64,000 bases of DNA, from positions 124,001 through 188,000 of the forward strand of contig NZ_MKKE01000033.1 of the NCBI RefSeq assembly GCF_001942305.1. The letters run 5' to 3'. The DNA comes from Saccharomonospora sp. CUA-673. Its GTDB lineage: Bacteria; Actinomycetota; Actinomycetes; Mycobacteriales; Pseudonocardiaceae. A program made the position numbers and the translations under genes. The notes beneath the pieces are model-generated. The model did no database searches and was not told where the DNA came from. It saw nothing but the letters and a program-made list of their open reading frames with translations. Shown here in pieces: positions 1 to 8,806 of this stretch (position 1 is the stretch's first letter; every line of letters starts with the position of its first letter).

Positions 1-145
1 GGTTCGCTGTCGGCCGGCGGCAGCGCAATGCCGGTGCGAAAACGTCCGTCGGCCGCGGTTTTGGATGGTGACACGCATTCGCTGTGCGGTACACCGCGTG
101 TCCGCATTTCAGGATCGTGGTTTAACACACATTCTTACTAACTAG

Positions 146-180
146 GTGAAAAGAAGATTTTTAACGTGAAGAAAAGAAGA
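146..180 (+). repeat. AT-rich upstream region with a purine-rich direct repeat
   Basis: Positions 1-261 hold no gene I can support. Within them, 118-185 is unusually AT-rich for this window and contains two near-identical purine-rich repeats: GTGAAAAGAAGA at 146-157 and GTGAAGAAAAGAAGA at 166-180, spaced 20 bp (two helical turns). They lie about 80 bp upstream of the ROK regulator start, so they could be its promoter or operator. That role is inferred from position only. Confidence 0.3.
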
Positions 181-261
181 CCCTGCCTGTTCCGGGTGGC
201 GGGAAGTCGGGTGAGATGGGTCGGACCGCCGTAGTGTTTCCGGGCGAGACGAAAGTGAGGC

Positions 262-1467
262 ATGCGAGTGGGCAGGCAGCTACCGGCGTCGGTCCGGGAC
301 GTCCCGGGTGCGGGCGGGGTCAGGGAGTCGAACGCGGCGGCGGTGCTCGCCGCGGCGCGGACGGACGGTCCGTTGTCGCGGGCGGAGATCGCGAGGTTGA
401 CCGGGCTGAGCATGCCCACGGTCAGCAGGCAGGTCGCGACGCTGACCGACCTCGACCTGCTGCGGGAGGCGCCGGAGAACGCGACCGGGGGCGGCATCGG
501 TCGGCCCACCGTTCCGGTGCGGCTCAACGACGACGTCATCGCCGCGTGCGGTGTGCACATCGGGATCGTGACCACGACCTACGGCCTGACCAACCTGTCC
601 GGCGAGCTGCTGGGCAGTGAGCGGATCCCGACGCCGAAGGGCTCGGCCGCCGAGGTGCTGCGGGCCATCGGCGACGAGGTCAGCACCTTCCTCGCCGAGT
701 GGCCGCAGCGGCGCATCATCGGCGTCGGGCTCGCGATCGGCGGTCAGGTGGACGCCGAACGCGGACTGCTGGAGCACGAGCCGCTCGACTGGCACGGCGT
801 GCCGGCGAAGGCGCTGCTCGAGGAGGTCACCGGCCTGCCGGTGCACCTCGACGGCCACGTGCCGGCCATGGCCACCGCCGAGCTGCTGTTCGGGGTGTCG
901 GGCCGAGCGTCGAGCTCGCTGTACTTCTACGCGCGCGAGATGGTGGGCGTGGCGATCGCCGTCGACGGCGTGCTGCACCGCGGTCCCGGCCAGTCCGGCA
1001 GCATCGCCCACCTGCCGATCGGCAGCGACGTGGAGTGCGACTGCGGGCGCACCGGCTGCCTGGAGGCCACGGTGGCCGACCGGTCCGTCGTCGAGCGCGC
1101 CAGGCGGGCCGGGGTCATCGCCGGGTCCGAGCTCAGCGACGTGGTCGAGGCGGCGCAGACCGACCCGAAGGCGGCCGACATCCTCGCCGAACGTGCCCGC
1201 GCGCTCGGGCGCGCGATCGCGCGGACACGCGATCTGGTGAATCCGGATCTCGTCGTGCTCGGTGGTCAGGCCATCACCGAGGCACCCGAATATCTCGACA
1301 CCGTGTTGGACGAATTCGCCGCGAATACCGTGCTGCCCGGAAAGGATTTGGTCGTGATGACACAATTCGGGCGAAACGTGCAGGCGATGGCGGCCTGCAC
1401 GGGTCTGCTCACACAGTTGTACGACCACCCCTTGTCGATGTTGGGCGCCGATTCCCTCCGCGACTGA
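262..1467 (+). CDS. ROK-family transcriptional regulator
   Basis: A 401-residue ROK (repressor, ORF, kinase) protein. An N-terminal winged helix-turn-helix at about residues 18-65 (LSRAEIARLTGLSMPTVSRQ) is followed by the actin-like ROK domain. The ROK cysteine motif CDCGRTGCLEA lies near residue 255. Proteins of this build normally repress or activate sugar-uptake genes in response to a sugar or sugar phosphate. The N-terminal HTH separates it from the ROK kinase at the right end of the window. The ATG at 262 is taken because it opens the HTH domain; no strong Shine-Dalgarno is visible. The target genes are probably left of the window, so the ligand cannot be named. Confidence 0.88.
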   Translation: MRVGRQLPASVRDVPGAGGVRESNAAAVLAAARTDGPLSRAEIARLTGLSMPTVSRQVATLTDLDLLREAPENATGGGIGRPTVPVRLNDDVIAACGVHIGIVTTTYGLTNLSGELLGSERIPTPKGSAAEVLRAIGDEVSTFLAEWPQRRIIGVGLAIGGQVDAERGLLEHEPLDWHGVPAKALLEEVTGLPVHLDGHVPAMATAELLFGVSGRASSSLYFYAREMVGVAIAVDGVLHRGPGQSGSIAHLPIGSDVECDCGRTGCLEATVADRSVVERARRAGVIAGSELSDVVEAAQTDPKAADILAERARALGRAIARTRDLVNPDLVVLGGQAITEAPEYLDTVLDEFAANTVLPGKDLVVMTQFGRNVQAMAACTGLLTQLYDHPLSMLGADSLRD

Positions 1468-1552
1468 TTCGCCGCATCGGCATCGCGGACCGGAGCTGTC
1501 CGGCATCGCTCGTAGCGTCCTCGGCAGCACCGGACGAGGAAGGGACGCGAGG

Positions 1553-2119
1553 ATGGGCACCACAGGGACGACCACGGCCGACACGGCAGCGGCGGGCGCT
1601 GCGGGAACGGCGGGCGCTGAGCGGGAGCGCGCCGATCTGCTCGGGATGCTGGCGCGGCAACGGTGGTTCCTGCGCTACACGGCGCGGGAGCTCGACGACG
1701 AGCAGGCGAACCGGGCGACGACCGTCAGTGCGCTGACCGTGGCCGGGTTGATCAAGCACGTCGCCGCGGTCGAACGGGGGTGGCTCGACTTCGCGGGCGC
1801 CGATTCGGCAGAGTCCCGCGACGTGGCCGGGGCGAAGGCCGTGGCCGGTGACCCGGACGAGTTCCGGTTGCTGCCCGGCGAGACGCTGGCCGGGCTCCTC
1901 GACGACTACGCGGCCGTCGCGCGGCGCACCGAGGAGTTCCTCGCCGCCGCCGACCTCGACGTGACCCACGAACTGCCGGAGGCGCCGTGGTTCGAGCCGG
2001 AGGAGCGCTGGTCGGTGCGGCAGGTCCTGCTCCACGTGATCACCGAGACCTCCCAGCACGCCGGGCACGCCGACATCATCCGCGAAACCCTCGACGGACA
2101 GCGCACCATGGCCGAGTGA
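1553..2119 (+). CDS. DinB-family protein (DUF664-like)
   Basis: A 188-residue four-helix DinB/DUF664-type protein. After a low-complexity Ala/Thr/Gly start, the domain runs from about residue 25. The histidine in LIKHVAAVERGW and the late histidines in LLHVITETSQHAGHADI sit where the family places its metal-binding triad. Actinobacterial members include mycothiol-dependent S-transferases such as maleylpyruvate isomerase, but most are uncharacterised and I assign no substrate. The GAGGAAGGGACGCGAGG stretch just before 1553 supplies a ribosome-binding site. It converges with the phosphoribosyltransferase gene, 30 bp apart. Confidence 0.82.
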   Translation: MGTTGTTTADTAAAGAAGTAGAERERADLLGMLARQRWFLRYTARELDDEQANRATTVSALTVAGLIKHVAAVERGWLDFAGADSAESRDVAGAKAVAGDPDEFRLLPGETLAGLLDDYAAVARRTEEFLAAADLDVTHELPEAPWFEPEERWSVRQVLLHVITETSQHAGHADIIRETLDGQRTMAE

Positions 2120-2149
2120 CCGGGCCGCGCGGCACGGGAACGTGGGGGC

Positions 2150-2785
2150 TCAGGCGGGCTGGCGGTGCAGGAGGGCGATGACCTCCTCGTCGGTCACCGG
2201 GCGGAAATCGCGGTACCAGTTGCCGACCGCGCGCATCCACACCCGCGGGTTGGGGCACACCGTGTGATCGGTGGCCGAGGCCAGTTCCTCCAGCACCTCG
2301 GCGGGGGCGACCGGCACCGCGAGGGTCAACCAGCGTGCGCCGCGGCTCGCGACCGACCGCAGGGCCGCCCGCGTCGTCGCCCCGGTCGCGACGCCGTCGT
2401 CGACGACGACCACGGCGCGGTCGCGCAACGTCGCGGGCGGGCGATGGCGGCGCAGCGTCGCCGCGGTCCGTTCCAGTTCGGCGAACGCGTGGGCGGCGGC
2501 CTCGTCGACGTCGGCGGGGCCGAGCCCGCGCTGGCGCAACACGTCCGGGTTCGTCACGACCGTGCCGCCCTCGGCGATGGCGCCGAGCGCGAGCTCCGGA
2601 TCGCCGGGCACGCCGAGCTTGCGCACCGGGATGATGTCGAGCTCGCCGCCGATCGCATCGGCGATCTCCTTGGCCACGACCACGCCGCCGCGGGGGAGAC
2701 CGAGCACCAGCGGCCGCTGACCGTCGAGGTAGCGCAGGCGGGCCGCCAGCTCGCGGCCGGCGGCACGGCGATCGGCGAACTCCAT
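2150..2785 (-). CDS. Phosphoribosyltransferase-family protein
   Basis: A 211-residue protein with a type I phosphoribosyltransferase fold. The PRPP-binding loop is VVVVDDGVATGATTRAAL at about residues 120-137, and LVLGLPRGGVVVAKEIA is the N-terminal strand-loop. It is closest to the stand-alone PRTase proteins annotated as erythromycin esterase-associated or ComF-like, whose substrate is not established. The open frame extends upstream to 2890, but the ATG at 2785 fits the fold; the extra 35 codons are rich in Pro and Arg and look non-coding. It lies downstream of bluB on the same strand, about 100 bp away. Confidence 0.8.
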   Translation of the reverse strand: MEFADRRAAGRELAARLRYLDGQRPLVLGLPRGGVVVAKEIADAIGGELDIIPVRKLGVPGDPELALGAIAEGGTVVTNPDVLRQRGLGPADVDEAAAHAFAELERTAATLRRHRPPATLRDRAVVVVDDGVATGATTRAALRSVASRGARWLTLAVPVAPAEVLEELASATDHTVCPNPRVWMRAVGNWYRDFRPVTDEEVIALLHRQPA

Positions 2786-2891
2786 CCCGGGCTCCCGTGC
2801 AGACTGTCTCGACGCAGGATCGACTGCCTCGTCGATCCAGGGTGCTCGCGTCCGCGCCGGGTGTAAACCGCCCACCGGGTGCGTGACCACC

Positions 2892-3563
2892 TCAGGTGGA
2901 CGGGTAGCGCTCCTCGTGGACGACGGCGTCGAGGGGCAGCCGCTCGCGCCAGCCGTGCCGCTCCAGATCGGGCGTCTCCTCGAGGTGCGTCACCGGGCCC
3001 AGGCACAGCCACGCCACCGGGCGCACGCGCTCGGGGATGCCGAGCAGCTCGCGCAGCACGGGCTCGCGGTAGAAGCTGACCCAGCCGATGCCGAGGTCCT
3101 CGGCGGTCGCGGCGAGCCACAGGTTCTGGATCGCCAGGCAGACCGAGTAGAGCCCGGCATCGGCGATCGCATGCCGGCCGAGTACCGCGGGGGAACCGCG
3201 GTCGGGGTCGTAGGTGACCACGACCGACAGCGTCGACTCGAGGATGCCCTCGATCTTGATCTTGGCGAACGTCTCGGCGCGCTCGCCCGACAGCTCGGCC
3301 GCGAACGCCTCGCGTTCGGCCGCGACGTGCTCGCGGAACGCGGCGCGCGTGTCGCGGTCGCGCACGAGCACGAAGTCCCACGGCTGGCTCATCCCGACGC
3401 TCGGGGCCGCGTGGGCCGCACCGAGCACCCGGCGGAGGGTGTCCTCGTCGACCGGTGCGCCCGTGAACTGACCGCGCACATCCCGGCGACGGCCACACAG
3501 CGTGTAGAAGTCCTCGGCCAGGGACTGCGGCGACTGCGGCACCCGGGGGATCTGCGAGCTCAC
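2892..3563 (-). CDS. bluB: 5,6-dimethylbenzimidazole synthase (BluB)
   Basis: A 223-residue nitroreductase-fold protein of the BluB family, which cannibalises reduced FMN with oxygen to make 5,6-dimethylbenzimidazole, the lower ligand of cobalamin. Family features are FYTLCGRRRDVRGQF near residue 20, AAPSVGMSQPWDFV, and the C-terminal VRPVAWLCLGPVTH. The GTG start at 3563 overlaps the TGA of the upstream HATPase gene by four bases (GTGA), so the two are probably translationally coupled. No other cobalamin gene is in the window. A related flavin-dependent role is possible but less likely. Confidence 0.85.
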   Translation of the reverse strand: MSSQIPRVPQSPQSLAEDFYTLCGRRRDVRGQFTGAPVDEDTLRRVLGAAHAAPSVGMSQPWDFVLVRDRDTRAAFREHVAAEREAFAAELSGERAETFAKIKIEGILESTLSVVVTYDPDRGSPAVLGRHAIADAGLYSVCLAIQNLWLAATAEDLGIGWVSFYREPVLRELLGIPERVRPVAWLCLGPVTHLEETPDLERHGWRERLPLDAVVHEERYPST

Positions 3564-4072
3564 CACTCGCGGTTCTTCAGCCCGACGAGAACCCGGTCGG
3601 CGAGCGAGGGGTCGACGTTCGACGGCGGCTCCGGGGCAGCGGCGGCGGCCTCCGGCGGAAGGTTGCGGCGCTCGCCGCGGTGCGGAAGGCGCACCTGCGT
3701 CGCCGACATGCCCGGCGGCAACGGGATCTCGCACCACACGAGCTTGCCGCGGCCCTGCACCGGCATCGCGCCCGTGCGGCGGCCCTCGATCACCGGCGCG
3801 TCGTCGTGGGCGTTCGCGAGCTGGTCGTCCTCCACCTCGATCACGAGGCAGTCGCCCTTCAGTCGCAGGCGCACGCTGACGAATCCCGTCCGGCCCTGGG
3901 CGTGGTCGAGCACGTTCTGCACCAGCGTGCGCACCGCCTCGCTCGTGGTCTCCCGCAGCATCGGCAGCTGCCACTCGCTCAGCGAGAACTCCGCGAACAT
4001 CGCCGCGCAGTTCAGGGCGCTGGGCACGGCGACGAGCCGGATGTCGTCGACCTGTGCGGTGTGGGTGCTCAC
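3560..4072 (-). CDS. Anti-sigma-factor-like HATPase_c_2 protein
   Basis: A 170-residue protein related to the GHKL ATPase domain of anti-sigma factors such as RsbW. The N-box region TLVQNVLDHAQGRTG is recognisable. The G1 box, normally D-x-G-x-G, reads DDQLANAHDDAP and is degenerate, so ATP binding may be lost. The C-terminal 45 residues are Pro/Glu-rich. The GTG at 4072 is preferred over 4099 because GGAAGGATC lies at proper spacing before it. It is coupled to bluB by a GTGA overlap and divergent from the conservon, and may belong to the same signalling neighbourhood. A protein-partner role is inference. Confidence 0.7.
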   Translation of the reverse strand: MSTHTAQVDDIRLVAVPSALNCAAMFAEFSLSEWQLPMLRETTSEAVRTLVQNVLDHAQGRTGFVSVRLRLKGDCLVIEVEDDQLANAHDDAPVIEGRRTGAMPVQGRGKLVWCEIPLPPGMSATQVRLPHRGERRNLPPEAAAAAPEPPSNVDPSLADRVLVGLKNREW

Positions 4073-4465
4073 TCGTGATCCTTCCGCGCCGCGTGCCACT
4101 CGGACCGGACTGGCACATCTTGCAGGACGACCGGGCCCGGAGGGGCGTGCACCCCGAGCCCACGCAGCGGGCGGTCACGGCCAGGTGGCGGCCCCGACTG
4201 CTCGCCTGTGCCCTGCCTCGGACGAGAACACTCTAGGTGTGATCTGTGCGTCAGTACATGGGCTACGCACCGTGATTCATGTCCCACGAACGGGTGTACG
4301 GTGCGGCCTTCGGCGCACGTGAGCATAGGCGGTCACGCCGCGCGTCGAACCAGGGACTGGTTGTGGACATCGGCCAGGGCTTCTGCTTGCATAGGCGTCC
4401 GTTGGTCGGGGGAGTTACGGCCGAATCCGAGGCCCGTACGCGACTCAAGGAAAGTGTGGACACCA
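4073..4465. other. Divergent intergenic region between the HATPase gene and the conservon
   Basis: This 393-bp gap separates two divergent transcription units and must hold both promoters. Open frames run through it, including an 86-codon upstream extension of cvnA, but codon use there is not protein-like. I saw no convincing -10/-35 pair, hairpin or repeat in it. Confidence 0.4.
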
Positions 4466-5920
4466 ATGGCGAGGCGGGCGAAAGCGCGAGAGATTCTGGA
4501 GCGCTCTCGTGTGTTACTTGACCGCTCCCGGGTGGCGGCGGCGCAGCTGCTCGACCCCCCGCGGTACGACGGGGAGACCGCCGATGCGGCGGCGATCACG
4601 ACGTATGCGCAGCCACTTCCTGCGCACGACACCGGCGAGCAGCAGCAGGCCCTGGTCGACATGTGCGCGAACCTCGCGCTGCGTGACCTGAACCTGGTCG
4701 ACACGCTGCTGTCCGAGCTGGAGAAGATGGAGACCGGCGAGGAGGACGACGAGCGCCTCGAGCAGCTCTACCGCCTCGACCACCTGGCGACGCGGCTGCG
4801 CCGCAACGCCGAGAACCTGCGGGTGCTCGCGGGTCGGGACGCAGGTGGGCCCGGTAATGACGCATCGTCCCTTGTGGACATTGTCCGTGGTGCGATGTCG
4901 TCGATCGACCAGTACGCCCGCGTGACCATCGGTCGCGTCGTGTCGCTCGGTGTCGTCGGCTTCGCCGCCGAGGACATCAGCCGACTGCTGGCGGAACTGC
5001 TCGACAACGCGGCGAACCAGTCGCCGCCCAACGCGCCGGTGCGCGTGAGCGCGCACCTGACCGAGACCGGCAGCGTCCTGATGCGCATCGAGGACGAGGG
5101 CATCGGCCTGCCGGAGGAGCGGATCGACGAGCTCAACCGGCGCCTGTCGCCGTCCGAGGTCGACGAGGTCATCCTCGACGACGCGGCCGTGCGCAGCATG
5201 GGGTTGACCGTCGTGCGGCGCCTGGCCGACCGGCACAAGCTGACCGTGTCGCTGGCGAATCGGCTGCCGAGCGGCACCACCGCGACGGTGCTGCTGCCGT
5301 CCGGTCTGGTCACCGAGGTTCCCGACGCCATGTGGTCGGGCAACGAGACGGTGTTCTACTCGCAGGGCCCCGGCCTGGTCGAGCCCGCGCCGGAACCGCC
5401 GGTCGGTGACCGGTCCCCGGCGGCCGGCCCCGCGATGGGAACGGCCCCCCGTTCGTCCGGTGCGATCTCGGGCGAGCTGCCCCGTCGCGTGCCGCAGCAG
5501 AGCGGCGCCGCGGCGAGCCCGCCGCCGCCCCTGGCCCCTCCGCCGGAGGAGGCGCCGTCCCCGCGTCCGCGTCCGCGGCCGGCACCCAGCCCGACCGCGA
5601 CCGGTGGCACGACCGCCAGCGGTCTGCCGCGGCGGGTGTCGCAGAGCCTGAAGGACGTCACGGCGGCCGGTGCGGGTTCCGGTTCCTCGGTGCCGCACGA
5701 GGCGGCTCCCGAGGACCCGATGGAGGACCCCGTGGCGCTGGAGCAGGGCCACGACCAACTCCTTGCCGACCTGGACGCGTTCTCCGACGGCGAGCAGCTC
5801 GCCGCCGAGACCTCCGAGTCCGAGAGCGCGGCCGGCGGTGCCGAGTCCGGGGAGCAGTCCTCGCAGCCGAAGCACCGGCTCGACGACACCCGACCCGAGT
5901 CCGGTGGGGCCGCCGAGTGA
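4466..5920 (+). CDS. Conservon histidine-kinase-like protein (CvnA, soluble form)
   Basis: A 484-residue kinase of the conservon (cvn) type, first gene of a five-gene operon. The H-box-like RLDHLATRLRRNAENL is at about residues 105-120. The N box is ELLDNAANQSPP, the G1 box DEGIGLPEE, and the G2 region MGLTVVRRLADRHKL. The last 180 residues are Pro/Ala-rich and acidic. Streptomyces CvnA proteins usually carry an extracellular nitrate-sensor-like domain between two membrane helices plus a HAMP domain; here all of that is missing and no membrane segment is present. The ATG at 4466 follows AAGGAAAG. The next gene overlaps by GTGA. Confidence 0.88.
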   Translation: MARRAKAREILERSRVLLDRSRVAAAQLLDPPRYDGETADAAAITTYAQPLPAHDTGEQQQALVDMCANLALRDLNLVDTLLSELEKMETGEEDDERLEQLYRLDHLATRLRRNAENLRVLAGRDAGGPGNDASSLVDIVRGAMSSIDQYARVTIGRVVSLGVVGFAAEDISRLLAELLDNAANQSPPNAPVRVSAHLTETGSVLMRIEDEGIGLPEERIDELNRRLSPSEVDEVILDDAAVRSMGLTVVRRLADRHKLTVSLANRLPSGTTATVLLPSGLVTEVPDAMWSGNETVFYSQGPGLVEPAPEPPVGDRSPAAGPAMGTAPRSSGAISGELPRRVPQQSGAAASPPPPLAPPPEEAPSPRPRPRPAPSPTATGGTTASGLPRRVSQSLKDVTAAGAGSGSSVPHEAAPEDPMEDPVALEQGHDQLLADLDAFSDGEQLAAETSESESAAGGAESGEQSSQPKHRLDDTRPESGGAAE

Positions 5921-6357
5921 ACCCACAAACCAGCGCCGGAAAACACAACTTCTCGTGGTTGATCAACGACTTCGTCCACAAGGTGCACGGGGTCACGCAC
6001 GCGTTGATCATGTCGTCGGACGGCTTTCCGTTGACGTCGTCGGACGAGGTCACGACCGACGAGTCGGAGCAGCTCGCGGCCATCGCCAGCGGCATGCTCA
6101 GCCTCGCGCGCAACAGCGCGACGCTGTTCGACAAGGGTGGGTGTGAGCAGATCATCATCCGGCTCACCCACGGCTACTTCCTGTTCATGGGCATCGGCAA
6201 CGGCGCCGGCCTCGCTGTGCTGACCGGGCCCGAATGCGACATGAAGGTGGTCGCGTACGAGATGACGCAGTTCGTCCGCAACGCCGGCCATGCCCTGACT
6301 CCGGAAATTCGTGCCGACATGCGACGCGTGCTGACCGCCCGCAGGGCGCAGGCGTGA
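5917..6357 (+). CDS. Roadblock/LC7-domain protein (CvnB)
   Basis: A 146-residue roadblock/LC7 protein, second gene of the conservon. The domain fills most of the chain, from HNFSWLINDFVHKV to the C-terminal MTQFVRNAGHALTPEI. Such proteins resemble MglB and act as partners or GTPase-activating proteins for the small GTPase encoded in the same operon. The start is a GTG at 5917 that overlaps the cvnA stop (GTGA), so translation is coupled. Function follows from conservon knowledge; partner specificity is inferred. Confidence 0.92.
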   Translation: MNPQTSAGKHNFSWLINDFVHKVHGVTHALIMSSDGFPLTSSDEVTTDESEQLAAIASGMLSLARNSATLFDKGGCEQIIIRLTHGYFLFMGIGNGAGLAVLTGPECDMKVVAYEMTQFVRNAGHALTPEIRADMRRVLTARRAQA

Positions 6358-6385
6358 CGACCCCACTGGTGAGGAAGTGACCACC

Positions 6386-6763
6386 GTGTCCACAGAAAAC
6401 GGGGCCGGTCAGCCGACACGGATGCGCAGCAAGCGGATCCGTCCTTACGCGCTCACCGGCGGCCGCACCAAATCGCGTTACGACCTACTGGTCGAAACGC
6501 TCATTTCGGTGCCGCGTTATGACCCGAGCCTGGCCGACTCCCTGATGCCGGAGTCGCGTCAGCTCTACGAGCGTGCGCGCACACGCGTGTCGATCGCCGA
6601 GTTGTCGGTGTCGCTCGCGTTGCCGCTGGGTGTGATCCGAGTCCTGGTCAGTGACCTGGCCGCGCAGGGCGCGATCTACATCCACCCGACGGCGTACGCG
6701 TACGCGCACGATCGGAACGTACTCGAGAGGATCCTCGATGGACTCAAGCGGCTACCGGTCTGA
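6386..6763 (+). CDS. DUF742 protein (CvnC)
   Basis: A 125-residue DUF742 protein, third member of the conservon. It shows the family marks RIRPYALTGGRTKS near the N terminus and a winged-helix-like C-terminal half (SIAELSVSLALPLGVIRVLV). It probably mediates protein contacts within the kinase/roadblock/GTPase complex; its chemistry is unknown. The open frame begins at a GTG at 6377, but GAGGAAG at 6371-6377 is correctly spaced only for the GTG at 6386. It overlaps cvnD by 26 bp. Confidence 0.9.
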   Translation: MSTENGAGQPTRMRSKRIRPYALTGGRTKSRYDLLVETLISVPRYDPSLADSLMPESRQLYERARTRVSIAELSVSLALPLGVIRVLVSDLAAQGAIYIHPTAYAYAHDRNVLERILDGLKRLPV

Positions 6764-7397
6764 CGGCCCGACGGCGGCCGGCGGGAACGGCGCCGTGGAG
6801 GCCGCCGACCCGGAACAGTTGACGGTGTCGGCGAAGATCGTGGTGGCCGGCGGTTTCGGCGTCGGCAAGACCACGTTCGTCGGCTCCGTTTCCGAGGTAC
6901 CGCCGATCAACAGCGAAGCCTGGATGACCGAGGCGGGAAGCGGAATCGACGAGGCGCCCGACGGCGCCCAGAAGTCGACCACGACCGTCGCGATGGACTT
7001 CGGCAAGATCACGTTGCACTCGGATCTGCTGCTGTACCTGTTCGGCACGCCCGGGCAGGCACGGTTCTGGTTCCTGTGGGACGACCTGTCCCGTGGCGCC
7101 CTCGGCGCCGTGGTCCTCGTCGACACCCGCCGGATCGACCAGTCGTTCGCCGCGATCAACTATTTCGAGAACGACTCGGACCTGCCGTTCATTGTCGCGA
7201 TCAACCGATTCGACGGCGAGATGCACCATGACCTCAGCGAAGTCAGGGACGCCTTGGCGCTCGACGAGTCGGTCCCGCTGGTCACCGTCGACGCGCGGGA
7301 TCCGAAATCCACGGCCGAGACGTTGCGTGAGCTCGTGAGCTACACGTTGTCGCTGGCCGAATTGTCTGACCCCGGGAGGACACGAACACATGCGTAA
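6738..7397 (+). CDS. Small Ras-like GTPase of the conservon (CvnD)
   Basis: A 219-residue GTP-binding protein. The P-loop is GGFGVGKTTFV at about residues 33-43, with a G3 region DFG...LFGTPGQARF and INRFD as the NKxD-like specificity motif. It belongs to the MglA-like/CvnD group that cycles with the roadblock protein. The ATG at 6738 follows GAGAGG and sits inside the 3' end of the DUF742 gene. The stop overlaps the next start by 8 bp, so all five genes are one operon. Confidence 0.92.
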   Translation: MDSSGYRSDGPTAAGGNGAVEAADPEQLTVSAKIVVAGGFGVGKTTFVGSVSEVPPINSEAWMTEAGSGIDEAPDGAQKSTTTVAMDFGKITLHSDLLLYLFGTPGQARFWFLWDDLSRGALGAVVLVDTRRIDQSFAAINYFENDSDLPFIVAINRFDGEMHHDLSEVRDALALDESVPLVTVDARDPKSTAETLRELVSYTLSLAELSDPGRTRTHA

Positions 7398-8619
7398 GAT
7401 TCTGGTCGTCGGAGCCGGCCAGTCGGGTCTGCAGCTGGCGCTGTCGCTGCAACACCACGGATACGACGTCACGGTGATGTCGGCCCGCACCTCGGAGGAG
7501 ATCCGCGGCGGCCGGGTGATGTCGACCCAGTGCATGTTCGCCGATGCCCTGCAGACCGAGCGCGAGGTCGGCCTCAACCTGTGGGAAGCCGAGTGCGTGA
7601 CCGTCGACGGTCTCGGGGTGTCCGTCGCCGGTGAGGACAGCAGCCGGGTGATGAACTGGGCCGGGTGGCTCGACGCCTACGGCCAGTCCGTGGACCAGCG
7701 CGTGAAGATGGCCGGCTGGCTCGAGCTGTTCGAGGAGCGCGGCGGCAAGCTCGTCATCCACGGCGTGACCACGGCCGACCTGAACTCGCTGTCCACGATG
7801 TACGACCTGACGGTCGTCGCGGCGGGCAAGGGCGAACTGGTGCAGCTGTTCGACCGTGACAACGAGCGTTCGGTGTGGACGAAGCCGCAGCGCGCGCTGT
7901 CGGTCGTCTACGCCCACGGCGTGGAGACGCGGCCCGAGCACCCGAACAATCGCGCCGTGCGGTTCAACTTGATCCCGGGTGTCGGCGAGCTGTTCATGAT
8001 CCCGGGCTACACGTTGAGCGGGAACTGCGAGATCCTGTTCTTCGAGGGCATCCCCGGCGGTCCGCTGGACTGCTTCAGCGACCGGCCGTCGCCGCAGGAA
8101 CACCTCGACCGCACGCTCGCGTTGATGAAGAAGTTCCTGCCGTGGGAGTACGAGCGTTCTCGCAACGCGGAGCTCACCGACGATCGGGCCACGCTCGCGG
8201 GCGGCTACACGCCGGTCGTGCGCAAGCCCGTGGGCGAGCTGCCCTCCGGCGGCAAGGTGCTCGGCATGGCCGACGTCGTGGTGGCCAACGACCCGATCAC
8301 GGGTCAGGGCTCCAACAACGCGGCCAAGTGCGCGCACACCTACCTGCACGAGATCCTCGAGCGCGGTGACCAGCCGTTCGACGCCGAGTGGATGTCGAAC
8401 ACGTTCGAGAAGTACTGGGACCACGCCCAGCACGTGACCGCGTGGACGAACGCGTTGCTGACGCCGCCGCCTCCGCACGTGATGGACATCCTGGGCGCGG
8501 CTCAGGTGAACTCCGCGGTGGCCAACCGGTTCGCCAACGGGTTCTCCGACCCGACGGACTTCCAGCACTGGTTCATGGATCCGCAGAAGGCGGCCGACTA
8601 CCTGGCAAGCGTGTCGTAG
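7390..8619 (+). CDS. StyA-like FAD-dependent monooxygenase, fifth conservon gene
   Basis: A 409-residue flavoprotein of the styrene monooxygenase StyA group. The N-terminal FAD-binding motif is ILVVGAGQSGLQLALSL. Later family features are ARTSEEIRGGRVMSTQCM, VVAAGKGELVQLFDRD and NDPITGQGSNNAAKCAHTYL. StyA enzymes epoxidise or oxygenate substrates using FADH2 delivered by a separate reductase; no StyB-like reductase is encoded nearby. It overlaps cvnD by 8 bp, and an inverted-repeat terminator follows the stop, so it is the last gene of the conservon. Substrate and link to signalling are unknown. Confidence 0.88.
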   Translation: MRKILVVGAGQSGLQLALSLQHHGYDVTVMSARTSEEIRGGRVMSTQCMFADALQTEREVGLNLWEAECVTVDGLGVSVAGEDSSRVMNWAGWLDAYGQSVDQRVKMAGWLELFEERGGKLVIHGVTTADLNSLSTMYDLTVVAAGKGELVQLFDRDNERSVWTKPQRALSVVYAHGVETRPEHPNNRAVRFNLIPGVGELFMIPGYTLSGNCEILFFEGIPGGPLDCFSDRPSPQEHLDRTLALMKKFLPWEYERSRNAELTDDRATLAGGYTPVVRKPVGELPSGGKVLGMADVVVANDPITGQGSNNAAKCAHTYLHEILERGDQPFDAEWMSNTFEKYWDHAQHVTAWTNALLTPPPPHVMDILGAAQVNSAVANRFANGFSDPTDFQHWFMDPQKAADYLASVS

Positions 8620-8643
8620 TAGTCGTCGCGCAGCATCCACCTC

Positions 8644-8686
8644 CGGCGGCGGGCCGGCACCACGATCGGGTGCCGGCCCGCCGCCG
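8644..8686 (+). terminator. Strong hairpin ending the conservon operon
   Basis: A perfect 18-bp inverted repeat (arms 8644-8661 and 8669-8686) with a 7-base loop, 25 bp after the monooxygenase stop. It has no T-tract, as is usual for high-GC actinobacterial terminators. Confidence 0.8.
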
Positions 8687-8806
8687 TATCCGCGCCCGGG
8701 CACCATTCGTTGGTTAGGCCGACGGCGGGTCGGGAACTTCGAAGCCGCGCCCGGCACGCGGTGACGCGCCCGGCATGCGGTGGTTCGGTGAGGAGGTGGC
8801 GGCGCG

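Noticed and set aside
138..575. Minus-strand 145-codon ORF at the left end
   Set aside because: Overlaps the ROK HTH region antisense and the AT-rich promoter; composition is not protein-like.
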